NCBI RefSeq assembly: GCF_020523795.1
Contig: NZ_JAJALI010000006.1
Coordinates: forward strand, 62,001 to 126,000
Length of the DNA: 64,000 bases
Direction: 5' to 3'
From: Ancylobacter sp. Lp-2
GTDB lineage: Bacteria; Pseudomonadota; Alphaproteobacteria; Rhizobiales; Xanthobacteraceae
Part shown: in pieces, positions 35,763 through 43,742 of the stretch
Position numbering within the stretch: position 1 is the stretch's first letter
How the letters are laid out: every line of letters begins with the position of its first letter
The notes under the pieces: model-generated
What the model saw: the letters and a program-made list of their open reading frames with translations, nothing else
Databases searched by the model: none
What the model was told of the DNA's origin: nothing
Translations under genes and position numbers: made by a program

Positions 35763-36683
35763 CTATTTCCAGATCGGGTTGGACCAGGCGCTGCGGCCGG
35801 TGTCGTCGACGACGATGACGCGCAGCCACGGGCTCGCCGCAAGCGGCGCCAGCGAGACGCGGGTGCGGGTGATCGCGATGCCGCTGCTGTGGCTCATCAG
35901 ATAACCCTGCCCGACGACGAGCACGCGCGAGGCCGGCGAGCACCGCACCTCGACATGGTCGGCGGCGACCTCGATGTCGTCGATGCGCGGGCCCTGCGTC
36001 GAGTAGAAGTGCCCCAGCTTGAGCGCGTCGAGAATTGCTTCGGGGCTCCGGTCCGCCGCCTTCAGCTCGACCCAGCCGCCACCGAAATCGGCAGCCTTAA
36101 AATGCGCGTCGTCGCAGGCATAGGTGGTCAGGCGGTAGCCTTTGTCGAGCAGGCCGTCGAGCAGATAGGCGCCATACCCCTTGTCGTGCATGACATGGCA
36201 GCCGTGATTGTAGATCTCCACCGAGTGGGCGGCGTCGACCAGCGTCTCGGCGTCAGCGAGCGACAGGCTGTACCAGCCGGGATGGGCGATGCCCACGAAG
36301 GCACCGGCCGCCCTCGCGCGGCGGGCGAGCGCCGGCCCGTCTTCGTCCGGCGAGGTCGGCGCGAAGTCGAGCGGCAAGCCGACGGCGACGAGGTGCCAGA
36401 GCTCGCTCACCTCGGTGCGCGGCGCGTGGATCTCCGCGCCCGGCAGCAGGGTGAACTCCGCGTCGCCGAAGGCGCGCGTATCGGTCACCGGGAAGCCGAA
36501 CCGCTCCAGGAAGTGATCGGTGATCGACAGGAAGTCGTAGCCGGCGTCGCGGTAGGTGCGGATCACCTCCTCGACCGAGCGCGCGCCGTCCGAGCGGGTG
36601 GTGTGCGTGTGGATGTTGCCGCGCAGGAAGCGACCGGGCATGGAAAAGGGAGCGATGCTGCCCATGGCGATGTCTCGTTGCAT
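35763..36683 (-). CDS. PHP-domain metal-dependent phosphoesterase, 306 aa
   Basis: The PHP signature is clear: GNIHTHTTRSDGARSVEEV, LSITDHF, LPGAEIHA, AHPGWY and CDDAH, giving the His/Asp/Glu cluster that binds two or three metals. These enzymes hydrolyse phosphate mono- or diesters, and related ones act on glycerophosphodiesters and cyclic phosphates. It is the last gene after an importer and HAD phosphatase, 15 bp downstream of the HAD stop, so it probably processes the imported compound. No signal peptide. Confidence 0.85.
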   Translation of the reverse strand: MQRDIAMGSIAPFSMPGRFLRGNIHTHTTRSDGARSVEEVIRTYRDAGYDFLSITDHFLERFGFPVTDTRAFGDAEFTLLPGAEIHAPRTEVSELWHLVAVGLPLDFAPTSPDEDGPALARRARAAGAFVGIAHPGWYSLSLADAETLVDAAHSVEIYNHGCHVMHDKGYGAYLLDGLLDKGYRLTTYACDDAHFKAADFGGGWVELKAADRSPEAILDALKLGHFYSTQGPRIDDIEVAADHVEVRCSPASRVLVVGQGYLMSHSSGIAITRTRVSLAPLAASPWLRVIVVDDTGRSAWSNPIWK

Positions 36684-36698
36684 GAGGGGTGGAAGGGC

Positions 36699-37391
36699 TC
36701 AGGCGCCGGCGGTGGCGGTGGCGGCAAGGCCGGCCGACAGCCCCGGCAGGGCCGCGAGCTGGGAATGATCGGTCAGGATGCGGTAGGCGCCGAGCGCCAG
36801 CAGGCGCTGATCATGCCCGGGCAGGATATGGCTTCCGCCACAGAAGCCGATGACGCGCATGCCCGCCGCCCGCGCCGCCGTGACGCCGGTAACGCTGTCT
36901 TCGATCACCAGGCACCTGTCGGCCGGCACCCCGCCCATGGCACGGGCGGCGTGCAGGAACAGGTCGGGAGCCGGCTTGCCCCGCGCCACATCATCGGCGC
37001 TGAACACCCTCCCCTCCACCAGCGGCGTGAGGCCGGTGGTGGCGAAGGTCCGGCGCAGCCGGTCGTGGCCGCTGTTCGAGGCGACGCAATAGGGGCGATC
37101 GAGGCCGAGGAGCAGTTCCGGGACGCCGGCGATCGGCTGTAATCGGGTGGTAAAGGCATCGTCGAGCCGGACGGCGAGGTCCGCCTCGAAATCCGTCGGC
37201 AATGCGACACCATGCCGGTCCTCGAGCTTGCGTCGCACCGTCATCGCGTCGTGACCGACGAGGGAGGCGAGCACCTCATCCGTCGACATCGTCAGCCCGA
37301 TGCTTGAAAGCGTCGCAGACGTCATCTGCGCGGCGAGGATTTCGCTGTCGACGAGGACGCCGTCGCAGTCAAAGATAATGAGATCGATCAA
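36699..37391 (-). CDS. HAD-superfamily phosphatase/phosphomutase, 230 aa
   Basis: Motif I is DCDGVLVDSE, motif II lies in CVASNSG, and motif III/IV in RGKPAPDLFLHAARAMG and CLVIEDSVTGVTAARAAGM. The cap is the small helical type of the beta-phosphoglucomutase/GPP subfamily. It likely dephosphorylates a sugar phosphate. It follows the substrate-binding gene after a hairpin and precedes the PHP gene. Confidence 0.85.
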   Translation of the reverse strand: MIDLIIFDCDGVLVDSEILAAQMTSATLSSIGLTMSTDEVLASLVGHDAMTVRRKLEDRHGVALPTDFEADLAVRLDDAFTTRLQPIAGVPELLLGLDRPYCVASNSGHDRLRRTFATTGLTPLVEGRVFSADDVARGKPAPDLFLHAARAMGGVPADRCLVIEDSVTGVTAARAAGMRVIGFCGGSHILPGHDQRLLALGAYRILTDHSQLAALPGLSAGLAATATAGA

Positions 37392-37410
37392 GGCGCTACC
37401 CTGCTGAAGG

Positions 37411-37436
37411 CGCCGCGCGTGGCCTCACGCGCGGCG
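37411..37436 (-). terminator. intercistronic hairpin between importer binding-protein gene and HAD gene
   Basis: A perfect 11-bp stem, CGCCGCGCGTG with CACGCGCGGCG around GCCT. There is no T-run after it on the minus strand, so partial termination or mRNA stabilisation is more likely than full termination. Confidence 0.45.
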
Positions 37437-37457
37437 AAGTCCTGATGGAAACGGCGA

Positions 37458-38744
37458 TCACTTCGGCAGAAGCGCGTTGGTCTCGCTGGTCAGCTTGGCG
37501 ACGCCGTCTTCCGGGGTGATATCCCCCCGCATCACCTGCCCGATGATGTCGCGCTGGGTGCGCCAGATCTTCACGCCATTGGTGCCGGGATAGCCACCCC
37601 ACGGCGCCGCGCGGGAAATTTGCTTGATGCTGGTGTACCAGTTCGGGTTCTCGTCATAGAACTTGCCGAGATATTCCGGTGCCAGCGCCGCCTTGTTGGT
37701 CGGCATGTAGCCCGAGCCGAGCACGGCGATGGTCTGGCCTTCGGCGCTGGTGGCGAACTTGATGTATTCCCACGCCGCGTCCTGCTTCGCCTTGTCCTTG
37801 GACAGGATCATCATCGCGTTGCCACCGGTCGGCACGACGCCCTTGTCGAGGTTCGACACCGGGTAGGTCGACGACATCAGCTTGAAGCGGGTGCCGATCA
37901 GATCGGAGAAGCCGCGCGCGCTGTTCGGCGAGGCGAAGATGATGCCGAGCTTGCCGGCGGCGAATTGCTGGCGGGACTGCTCATAGTCGCGCGGCACCAT
38001 CTTGCCGTCGGTGACAATGCTGCGGGCCAGCTTCAGCGCGGTAAGGCCGGAGCCGTTGTCGAAGGCGACGGTCTTGTTGTCGTCCTTCATGACCGCCTCG
38101 CCCTGCTGGAGGATCAGCGAGCGCCACAGCCAATCGTCCGGCCAGGCATGGATGTCGTAGGCCATGCCGTCGACATCGCCGCCGAGCGCCTTGATCCTGG
38201 CGCCGAGCGCGACCATGTCCGCCCAGTTGGTCGGGAAATGCTCGGGATCGCTGCCGGCCTGCTTCACCAGATCGGCGTTGTAGAACACGATCGGCGTAGA
38301 GGCGTTGAAGCCGATGCCGTACTGCTTGCCGTCCACCTTGCCGAGATTGAGGATCGACGGCTCGTAGTTGGTGCTGACCCAGCCCTCGCCTTCCTTGGCG
38401 ATGTAGCCGTCCAGGGTGATGACCTGGCCGCGCTTCTGGAGCTGGTGCACGACTTCCGGCAGCAGGTGATAGCCGGAGTGATACACGTCCGGCAGGTTGT
38501 TGGTGATCGCCTCGCGCAGCAGCGCCTGGTGCTGCTCGTCATAGCTCGGCAAGGCGTTGCGGAACTTGATGACGATGTCCGGGTGCGCCTTCATGAAGGC
38601 GGCGGCGACCTGCTCGTGAAAGACGTTGTGGGCCGGCATGAAATGCTCGACCTCGATGACGATCGGGTCCGCATGGGCGGCGGACGCGCCGAGCCAGGCG
38701 GCGGCGCCGATCAGGGCGGCCTGCATAAGGGGCTTCATGGTCAT
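37458..38744 (-). CDS. extracellular solute-binding protein (UgpB-like, family 1), 428 aa
   Basis: A periplasmic receptor for an ABC importer. Signal peptide MTMKPLMQAALIGAAAWLGASAAHA, then mature protein starting DPIVIEVEHFMPAHNVFHEQ. Features of sugar or glycerol-3-phosphate binding proteins: LREAITNNLPDVYHSGYHLLPE, GIGFNASTPIVFYNADLVKQAG, TGGNAMMILSKDKAKQDAAWEYIKF and WGGYPGTNG. UgpB resemblance is moderate; the true ligand is unknown. It is followed by the HAD and PHP genes and preceded by the permeases. Confidence 0.9.
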   Translation of the reverse strand: MTMKPLMQAALIGAAAWLGASAAHADPIVIEVEHFMPAHNVFHEQVAAAFMKAHPDIVIKFRNALPSYDEQHQALLREAITNNLPDVYHSGYHLLPEVVHQLQKRGQVITLDGYIAKEGEGWVSTNYEPSILNLGKVDGKQYGIGFNASTPIVFYNADLVKQAGSDPEHFPTNWADMVALGARIKALGGDVDGMAYDIHAWPDDWLWRSLILQQGEAVMKDDNKTVAFDNGSGLTALKLARSIVTDGKMVPRDYEQSRQQFAAGKLGIIFASPNSARGFSDLIGTRFKLMSSTYPVSNLDKGVVPTGGNAMMILSKDKAKQDAAWEYIKFATSAEGQTIAVLGSGYMPTNKAALAPEYLGKFYDENPNWYTSIKQISRAAPWGGYPGTNGVKIWRTQRDIIGQVMRGDITPEDGVAKLTSETNALLPK

Positions 38745-38863
38745 CTCTTTCGGGAGGCGGTTGCGTGGCGGGCGGTGTCGACAGAAAAGGGTGAGAAGGT
38801 GTGCGGGCAGGCTACGGGGCCACGATCACGGGCCCCGTCTCGGTCCGCGACGAGGGGCGCGGC

Positions 38864-39718
38864 TCACTTCACGCCGGTCATGGTCACGCCCTGCACGAAG
38901 TGGCGCTGGGCGAACAGGAAGAGCACGGTCAGCGGGGCCGTCAGCAGAGTCGCGGCGGCCATCAGCGTGCCGAAGCTGGAGCCGATATCGGGATCGTTGA
39001 AGTACATCATGCCGAGCGGCGGCGGCGCGAGCTCCGGGCTCGTCACCACGACCAGCGGCCAGTAGAGGTCGTTCCAGTGCGCGGTCACCGAGAAGACCGC
39101 GAAGGCGGCGATGGCCGGGCCGGCACTCGGCACGACGATCCGCCACAGGATCTCCATCTCGCCCATGCCGTCCAGCCGCGCCGCGTGGATGACGTCGTCG
39201 GGAAAGGAGCGGAACACCTGGCGGAACAGGAAGATGGCGAAGACCGACAGGAAGAACGGCAGCATCAGCGCGAAATAGCTGTCGAGCGTGCCGGTGAAGG
39301 CCAGCGTCATGTAGAGCGGCAGCGCCGGCACCTGGACCGGGACGCACAGCGCGAACAGCACCAGCGCGAACAGCAGGCCACGGCCGCGGAACTCGTATTT
39401 CGCCAGGGCATAGGCGCAGGGAATGGCGGTCAGCAGTTGCACGGCGAGAATGCCGGCGCAGATGACGGCGCCGTTGAGCATGAAGCGCAGCAGCGGCGCC
39501 TTGCCGAACGCCGCGCGGAAATTGTCGAGGCCGACGAAGGTCTGCGGCAGCCAGTGGAAGGTCGGCGAGAACACTTCCTGCGACGGCCGGAAGGCGGTCA
39601 GCAACATCCAGTAGAACGGAAACAGCATCGCGAAGGCGCATAGCAGCAGGAAAGCATGCATGGCCAGCTGGCCGGGCGTCAGCCCCGACCGGGAGAGCAA
39701 GGAACCATGGCGCGCCAT
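38864..39718 (-). CDS. ABC importer permease (UgpE/MalG-like), 284 aa
   Basis: Six membrane helices. The first follows MARHGSLLSRSGLTPGQLA. The cytoplasmic EAA loop reads DDVIHAARLDGMGEMEILWRIVVP, which contacts the ATPase. The ATG overlaps the upstream permease stop (TGATGG), so the two permeases are translationally coupled. The C-terminal HFVQGVTMTGVK is typical of UgpE/MalG relatives. Confidence 0.92.
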   Translation of the reverse strand: MARHGSLLSRSGLTPGQLAMHAFLLLCAFAMLFPFYWMLLTAFRPSQEVFSPTFHWLPQTFVGLDNFRAAFGKAPLLRFMLNGAVICAGILAVQLLTAIPCAYALAKYEFRGRGLLFALVLFALCVPVQVPALPLYMTLAFTGTLDSYFALMLPFFLSVFAIFLFRQVFRSFPDDVIHAARLDGMGEMEILWRIVVPSAGPAIAAFAVFSVTAHWNDLYWPLVVVTSPELAPPPLGMMYFNDPDIGSSFGTLMAAATLLTAPLTVLFLFAQRHFVQGVTMTGVK

Positions 39719-40644
39719 CAGTAATGCACCTTCCGTTCGAGCACCTTGGCCTGGATCAGCGACAGCAGCAGGATGATGCCGAGGAAGACGACGGTGATGG
39801 CCGAGGCAAGGCCGATGCGCATGTACTGGAAGCCTTCGAGATAATTGACGTAGAGCAGCACATCGCTCGCCCCCTGCGGTCCACCGCGGGTCAGCACGGC
39901 GACGGTGTCGAACACCTTGAAGGCTGTTATCGAGGTGGTGATGATGACGAACATGGTGGTCGGCCCGAGCATGGGCAGCGTCACCGTGAAGAAGCGCCCG
40001 ATCGGCGTGTCGATGCCGTCGACGGCGGCGGCCTCGTAGAGCTCCTGCGGGATCGCGGTGAGGCCGGCGCTGAACAGCACCATGTTGAAGCCGGCCAGCG
40101 ACCAGACGCCGATGATGGCGAGCGCCGGCATCACCAGCGACGGTTCGCCGAAGAATTCGAGCGCCGGCAGGCCGAGAGTGGTTAGCAGGTGATTGACCGG
40201 GCCGATCGTGCCGTGGAGCAGGTATTTCCACACGGTGGCCATGGCGATGAGCGTCGAGGTCACCGGCAGGAAGAACGCGACCTGATAGAAGCCGCGGCCA
40301 TGCCGGAGACCGTTGACCATCACCGCAAGGGCGAGGCCGATGACCACCGAGGCGGGAACCACCAGCGCGACGTAGTAGAGCGTGTTGAGCAGCGCGCGCC
40401 AGAAGCCCGCATCCCTCCACAGCGTGGTGTAGTTGTCGAGGCCGAGGAAGGAAAACTCCAGCGCGCCGAGCTCGTAGTCGGTGAAGCTCATGGCGATCAT
40501 CACCATGATCGGCAGCAGCAGGGTGCCGAGCAGCAGGATGACCGACGGAACGGCGAACCAATAGGCGACCGCGGGCGAAATCGTGGCGCCGAGGCGTCGC
40601 CGGCCGGCAGGGACGCGCGCAGCGGATGACAGGGCCATCGTCAT
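39718..40644 (-). CDS. ABC importer permease (UgpA/MalF-like), 308 aa
   Basis: Six membrane helices beginning AVAYWFAVPSVILLLGTLLL. The EAA loop reads ELYEAAAVDGIDTPIGRFFTVTLP. The central GLDNYTTLWRD segment is typical of MalF/UgpA relatives. It lies 2 bp downstream of the ATPase gene and overlaps the next permease, so all three are one unit. Confidence 0.92.
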   Translation of the reverse strand: MTMALSSAARVPAGRRRLGATISPAVAYWFAVPSVILLLGTLLLPIMVMIAMSFTDYELGALEFSFLGLDNYTTLWRDAGFWRALLNTLYYVALVVPASVVIGLALAVMVNGLRHGRGFYQVAFFLPVTSTLIAMATVWKYLLHGTIGPVNHLLTTLGLPALEFFGEPSLVMPALAIIGVWSLAGFNMVLFSAGLTAIPQELYEAAAVDGIDTPIGRFFTVTLPMLGPTTMFVIITTSITAFKVFDTVAVLTRGGPQGASDVLLYVNYLEGFQYMRIGLASAITVVFLGIILLLSLIQAKVLERKVHY

Positions 40645-40646
40645 GC

Positions 40647-41849
40647 TCAGGCGCCCATCAGCGCGCGGCTGGACGTGTAGGTCACGTTACCGGCCGAGGG
40701 CTCGTCCCGGAGCGGCATCAGCCGCTTGCCATCGGCGCCGAACATCAGCGCTGCGGTGGCACGCGCACCGAACATCAGGCTGGCCTCCAGCCGGCCGGCC
40801 ATCCGCAAGGCGTCGAAATCCATGGCGGAGACACGCGCCGTAAAGCTCCGCTGGTCGTCGCCGGCGTGCCGCATGTGCAGCAGCACGTCATGGCCGAGAC
40901 GCTCGATCCTCTGGAGGCGACCGTCGACGACGATGTCGGACGAACCGTCGCCGATGGCGAGGGTTTCGGGCCGCAGGCCGATGGTCAGCCCGCCGGTCAT
41001 GCCCACCCGCAGCGGCGTGGCGCGCCCGGCGAGGGTGACATAGCCCCGCGGATCGGCGCGGCCCGGCAGGAGGTTGATCTCCGGGCTTCCGATGAAGCGG
41101 GCGACGCGCACGTCGGACGGGTTGGAGTAGATCTCGGCCGGCGGGGCGACCTGAACGATCTCGCCATCCATCATCAGCGCCACGCGACTGGACATGGTCA
41201 TCGCCTCGACCTGATCGTGCGTGACATAGATGAACGTCGCACCGAGACGCCGGTGCAACTCCGAGAGCTCGCCGCGCATGTGCACACGCAGGCGCGCATC
41301 GAGGTTGGACAGCGGCTCGTCCATCAGGAAGACGCGCGGCTGGCGCACCATGGCGCGCGCCAGCGCCACACGCTGGCGCTGGCCACCCGAAAGCTGGGCC
41401 GGCCGACGGTCGAGCAGCGCCTCGATTTCCACCTGCGCCGCCACCTGCTTGACGGCCGCGTCGATACCGGCCCGGACGGTTTTCTGTCCCGGCATCAGCG
41501 ACCCAAGGACTGGCAGGCGCGCCAGGCTGTTCAGCCGCCGGGCCTTCAGCGGCGTGGCGATGTTGTCGTGCACGCTCATATGCGGGTAGAGCGCGTAGCT
41601 CTGGAACACCATCGCGACGTCACGCGCCCTGGGAGGCAAGTGGTCGACCGCAGCGCCGTCGATATGGATGGAGCCGCCATCCTGGGGGATCAGCCCGGCG
41701 AGGATACGCAACAAGGTGGACTTTCCGCAGCCAGAAGGCCCGACGAGAGTGAGGAACTCACCGGCCGCGACATCCACGGACACGCCCTTCAGCATCCTCG
41801 CGGCGCCGAAGCTCTTTTCGATGGACGAAATGGAAACGGTCGCCGTCAT
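40647..41849 (-). CDS. ABC importer ATPase (UgpC/MalK-like), 400 aa
   Basis: Walker A GPSGCGKST, Q-loop VFQSYALYPHMSV, signature LSGGQRQRVALARA, Walker B VFLMDEPLSNLD and switch His VTHDQVEAMTM. An about 30-residue insertion before the signature helix (KARRLNSLARLPVLGSLMPGQ) is longer than in MalK. The C-terminal OB-fold domain contains GSPEINLLPG and IGLRPETLAI. The first gene of the importer operon, with palindromic sites just upstream. Confidence 0.92.
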   Translation of the reverse strand: MTATVSISSIEKSFGAARMLKGVSVDVAAGEFLTLVGPSGCGKSTLLRILAGLIPQDGGSIHIDGAAVDHLPPRARDVAMVFQSYALYPHMSVHDNIATPLKARRLNSLARLPVLGSLMPGQKTVRAGIDAAVKQVAAQVEIEALLDRRPAQLSGGQRQRVALARAMVRQPRVFLMDEPLSNLDARLRVHMRGELSELHRRLGATFIYVTHDQVEAMTMSSRVALMMDGEIVQVAPPAEIYSNPSDVRVARFIGSPEINLLPGRADPRGYVTLAGRATPLRVGMTGGLTIGLRPETLAIGDGSSDIVVDGRLQRIERLGHDVLLHMRHAGDDQRSFTARVSAMDFDALRMAGRLEASLMFGARATAALMFGADGKRLMPLRDEPSAGNVTYTSSRALMGA

Positions 41850-41884
41850 GTTCTGCCCCGCCGTGTTCGAGCGGGAACCTGACG

Positions 41885-41906
41885 GAATTTTATTTCATTC
41901 GAATGA
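41885..41906. promoter_or_regulatory. candidate RpiR operator upstream of the importer operon
   Basis: GAATTTTATTTC has inverted GAA/TTC ends around an AT core, and directly overlaps a perfect 12-bp palindrome TCATTCGAATGA. AT-rich GAAAT/TTTC dyads are typical of MurR/RpiR operators. It lies about 36-57 bp before the ATPase start, and the RpiR gene is the neighbour. Confidence 0.45.
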
Positions 41907-41954
41907 CAGGGGTGGAGCAAAACTCCACGGCAACGATGCCCGCTTTTCGCGCGA

Positions 41955-42764
41955 TCATCCGGCGGCGATGGCGCCGGCCAGTGCTTCCAGGACGAAAATC
42001 TTGGCGGGTACTGCCGCCATTTCCCCACCGGTCGGCGGCGGATCGACGGCGGCGGCCAGCAGCACCGCATCGGCGCTTTGCGTCAGCGGGCTGTTGGCCC
42101 GGCTGGTCACCGCCAGCGTGAAGGCGCCGGCCGCCCGGGCGCCGCTGAGGAAACGGATGGTATCCGGCGTCAATCCCAGCTCGGAGATCCCGATCGCCAC
42201 GCACCCGGCGTCGAACCTCGTCATCACCTCATGGGCGAGTGTCGCATCCTGGAACGCCTGGGCGATGAGGCCGACGCGCATGAGCCGATAGGCCGCCATT
42301 TCGGCCACGATGCCCGATACGCCCACCCCGAAGATATCGATGCGCCGACTTTTCTTGAGCTGGGCGGCGACCCGAATCAGCAGGTCGGGATCGAGATGTT
42401 GCGCCGTGCTGTTAATGGCGTTGCTGAGCCGACCGGCGAGCGGTGTCAATCCACCGACATTGGACACCCGCTTGAGCCGCACCGTCCGCTGGCTGGCGAG
42501 TTCGGCGGTCAGGGCGATCTTGAGGTCACGGTAGCCGGCATAGCCGAGATGCTTGCAGAACCGCACCACGCTGGCATCGCCGGTTTGCGCCAGCACCGCC
42601 AGTTCCGCGAGCGAGGAGCGTACGACGCGCTCGGGATTGTCGAGAATATATTTGCCGATGCGCGACAACGCCTCCGGCATGCCGTCGATCGCCTGCCGCA
42701 TGCGAGGGAGGCTCGGCGCCCCGAATGTTCCGCGCGGGTCTTCTGAAGATGCTTTCAGTGGCAT
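41955..42764 (-). CDS. MurR/RpiR-family transcriptional regulator, 269 aa
   Basis: The N-terminal HTH_6 domain has SRIGKYILDNPERVVRSSL, ELAVLAQTGDASVVRFCKHLGY and RDLKIALTAEL. The C-terminal SIS sugar-phosphate-binding domain has RRIDIFGVGVSGIVAEMAAYRLMRVG and IGISELGLTPDTIRFLSGARAAGAFT. Such proteins bind phosphosugars and switch catabolic operons. I used the ATG giving MPLKASSEDP; the longer frame is unlikely. It lies directly upstream of, and co-oriented with, the Ugp-like importer. Confidence 0.9.
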   Translation of the reverse strand: MPLKASSEDPRGTFGAPSLPRMRQAIDGMPEALSRIGKYILDNPERVVRSSLAELAVLAQTGDASVVRFCKHLGYAGYRDLKIALTAELASQRTVRLKRVSNVGGLTPLAGRLSNAINSTAQHLDPDLLIRVAAQLKKSRRIDIFGVGVSGIVAEMAAYRLMRVGLIAQAFQDATLAHEVMTRFDAGCVAIGISELGLTPDTIRFLSGARAAGAFTLAVTSRANSPLTQSADAVLLAAAVDPPPTGGEMAAVPAKIFVLEALAGAIAAG

Positions 42765-42887
42765 CGAGGCTATCTTGCTGCCGGCTTGGCGATGACGAAA
42801 CGGGAGTGGGAGCGTGAAGCTTCCCGAAACCGTTGTCCAGAATGGGCGGCAGGATTGCAGGCGTTTCTGACGGGCGCCTGTTGACGC

Positions 42888-42923
42888 GCCCCCACCGCCG
42901 CACGCCGTGAGGCGGCGGGGGGC
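42888..42923 (-). terminator. GC-rich hairpin after the ten-gene catabolic operon
   Basis: CCCCC-A-CCGCC pairs with GGCGG-C-GGGGG around an 11-base loop, with one A-C mismatch. It lies 13 bp after the alpha/beta hydrolase stop. There is no T-run, so the terminator role is tentative. Confidence 0.35.
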
Positions 42924-42935
42924 CATCGGACGCAG

Positions 42936-43733
42936 CTAGCGGGCGGCGGCCGAGAGGAAGTCGCCAACCTGCCGCGCGAAGGCGTCGGCGCGCGTGCGCG
43001 GGTAGAAATGCCCGCCGTCGAGTGCCACGAGTTCCGCACCGGTTATGGCTCCGGCAATGCGCTCGGATTGCCCGAACGGGATCATCTCGTCATCCCGCGC
43101 TCCCACGACCAGCGTCGGCGCGGTGATGCGGCCGAGATCGGCCGCCCGGTCATAGGCGAGCAGCATGCGGATGCGCGCAGCGGTCACCGCCAGCGGCGCC
43201 AGCGCCTCGCCTGCCCGGCCGACGGCGGCATCAAGTTCGGCTTCATGCGCCGCGATCCAATCGGCATCATAGCCGAGCACATGGGTGAAGGCCTGATAGA
43301 TGTCCGGGCGGTTGGCTTCCAGCAAGGCGAGCCGCGCCTCGAACAGCGTGCGGAACCGTGCATCCGGGCCGGGCCAGCTCCCCGAAATGACGATCCGTCC
43401 GACCCGTTCGGCCGCGTCGAGGGCGAGCGTCTGCACCACGGCGCCGCCGGTGGAATGGCCGACCAGATGGGCGTGCGCGCACCCCTCCCTGTCCATGATC
43501 TCCGTGACGTCGCAGGCGATACGCTCGACCGTATAAGGGCCTTCCGGCCGGTCGCTGCGACCGGCCCCCCGGTGGTCGACGAGGATGAGCCGGAAGCGCA
43601 CCTCCAGCCGTTCGGCGACCGGCCCCCAGAAGCGACCGTCGCCACCAAGCCCGGGAATGAGCACCACGGGCGCGCCGCTGCCGCGCACATCGTAATGCAC
43701 GCGGCAACCATCGGACGCGGTCATCAGCGGCAT
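42936..43733 (-). CDS. alpha/beta hydrolase, 265 aa
   Basis: The catalytic triad is visible: nucleophile Ser in GHSTGG near residue 93, Asp in VVGARDDEMIPFG, and His in LDGGHFYPR. The oxyanion region is LIPGLGGDGRFW. It is the last gene of the operon, 9 bp after the Ser/Cys racemase-family gene. It resembles 3-oxoadipate enol-lactonase-type hydrolases, so an ester or lactone intermediate is possible; the substrate is not identifiable. Confidence 0.88.
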   Translation of the reverse strand: MPLMTASDGCRVHYDVRGSGAPVVLIPGLGGDGRFWGPVAERLEVRFRLILVDHRGAGRSDRPEGPYTVERIACDVTEIMDREGCAHAHLVGHSTGGAVVQTLALDAAERVGRIVISGSWPGPDARFRTLFEARLALLEANRPDIYQAFTHVLGYDADWIAAHEAELDAAVGRAGEALAPLAVTAARIRMLLAYDRAADLGRITAPTLVVGARDDEMIPFGQSERIAGAITGAELVALDGGHFYPRTRADAFARQVGDFLSAAAR

Positions 43734-43742
43734 GACAGCTCC

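Noticed and set aside
27900-35800. A right attachment site (copy of the tRNA-Asn 3' end) bounding a genomic island.
   Set aside because: I looked for the 3' tRNA sequence through this stretch and saw no copy; an island end may lie outside or have been lost.
38864-40561. A single 565-codon frame spanning both Ugp-like permeases.
   Set aside because: Its first half is out of frame with the true upstream permease, which ends in TGATGG where the second begins.
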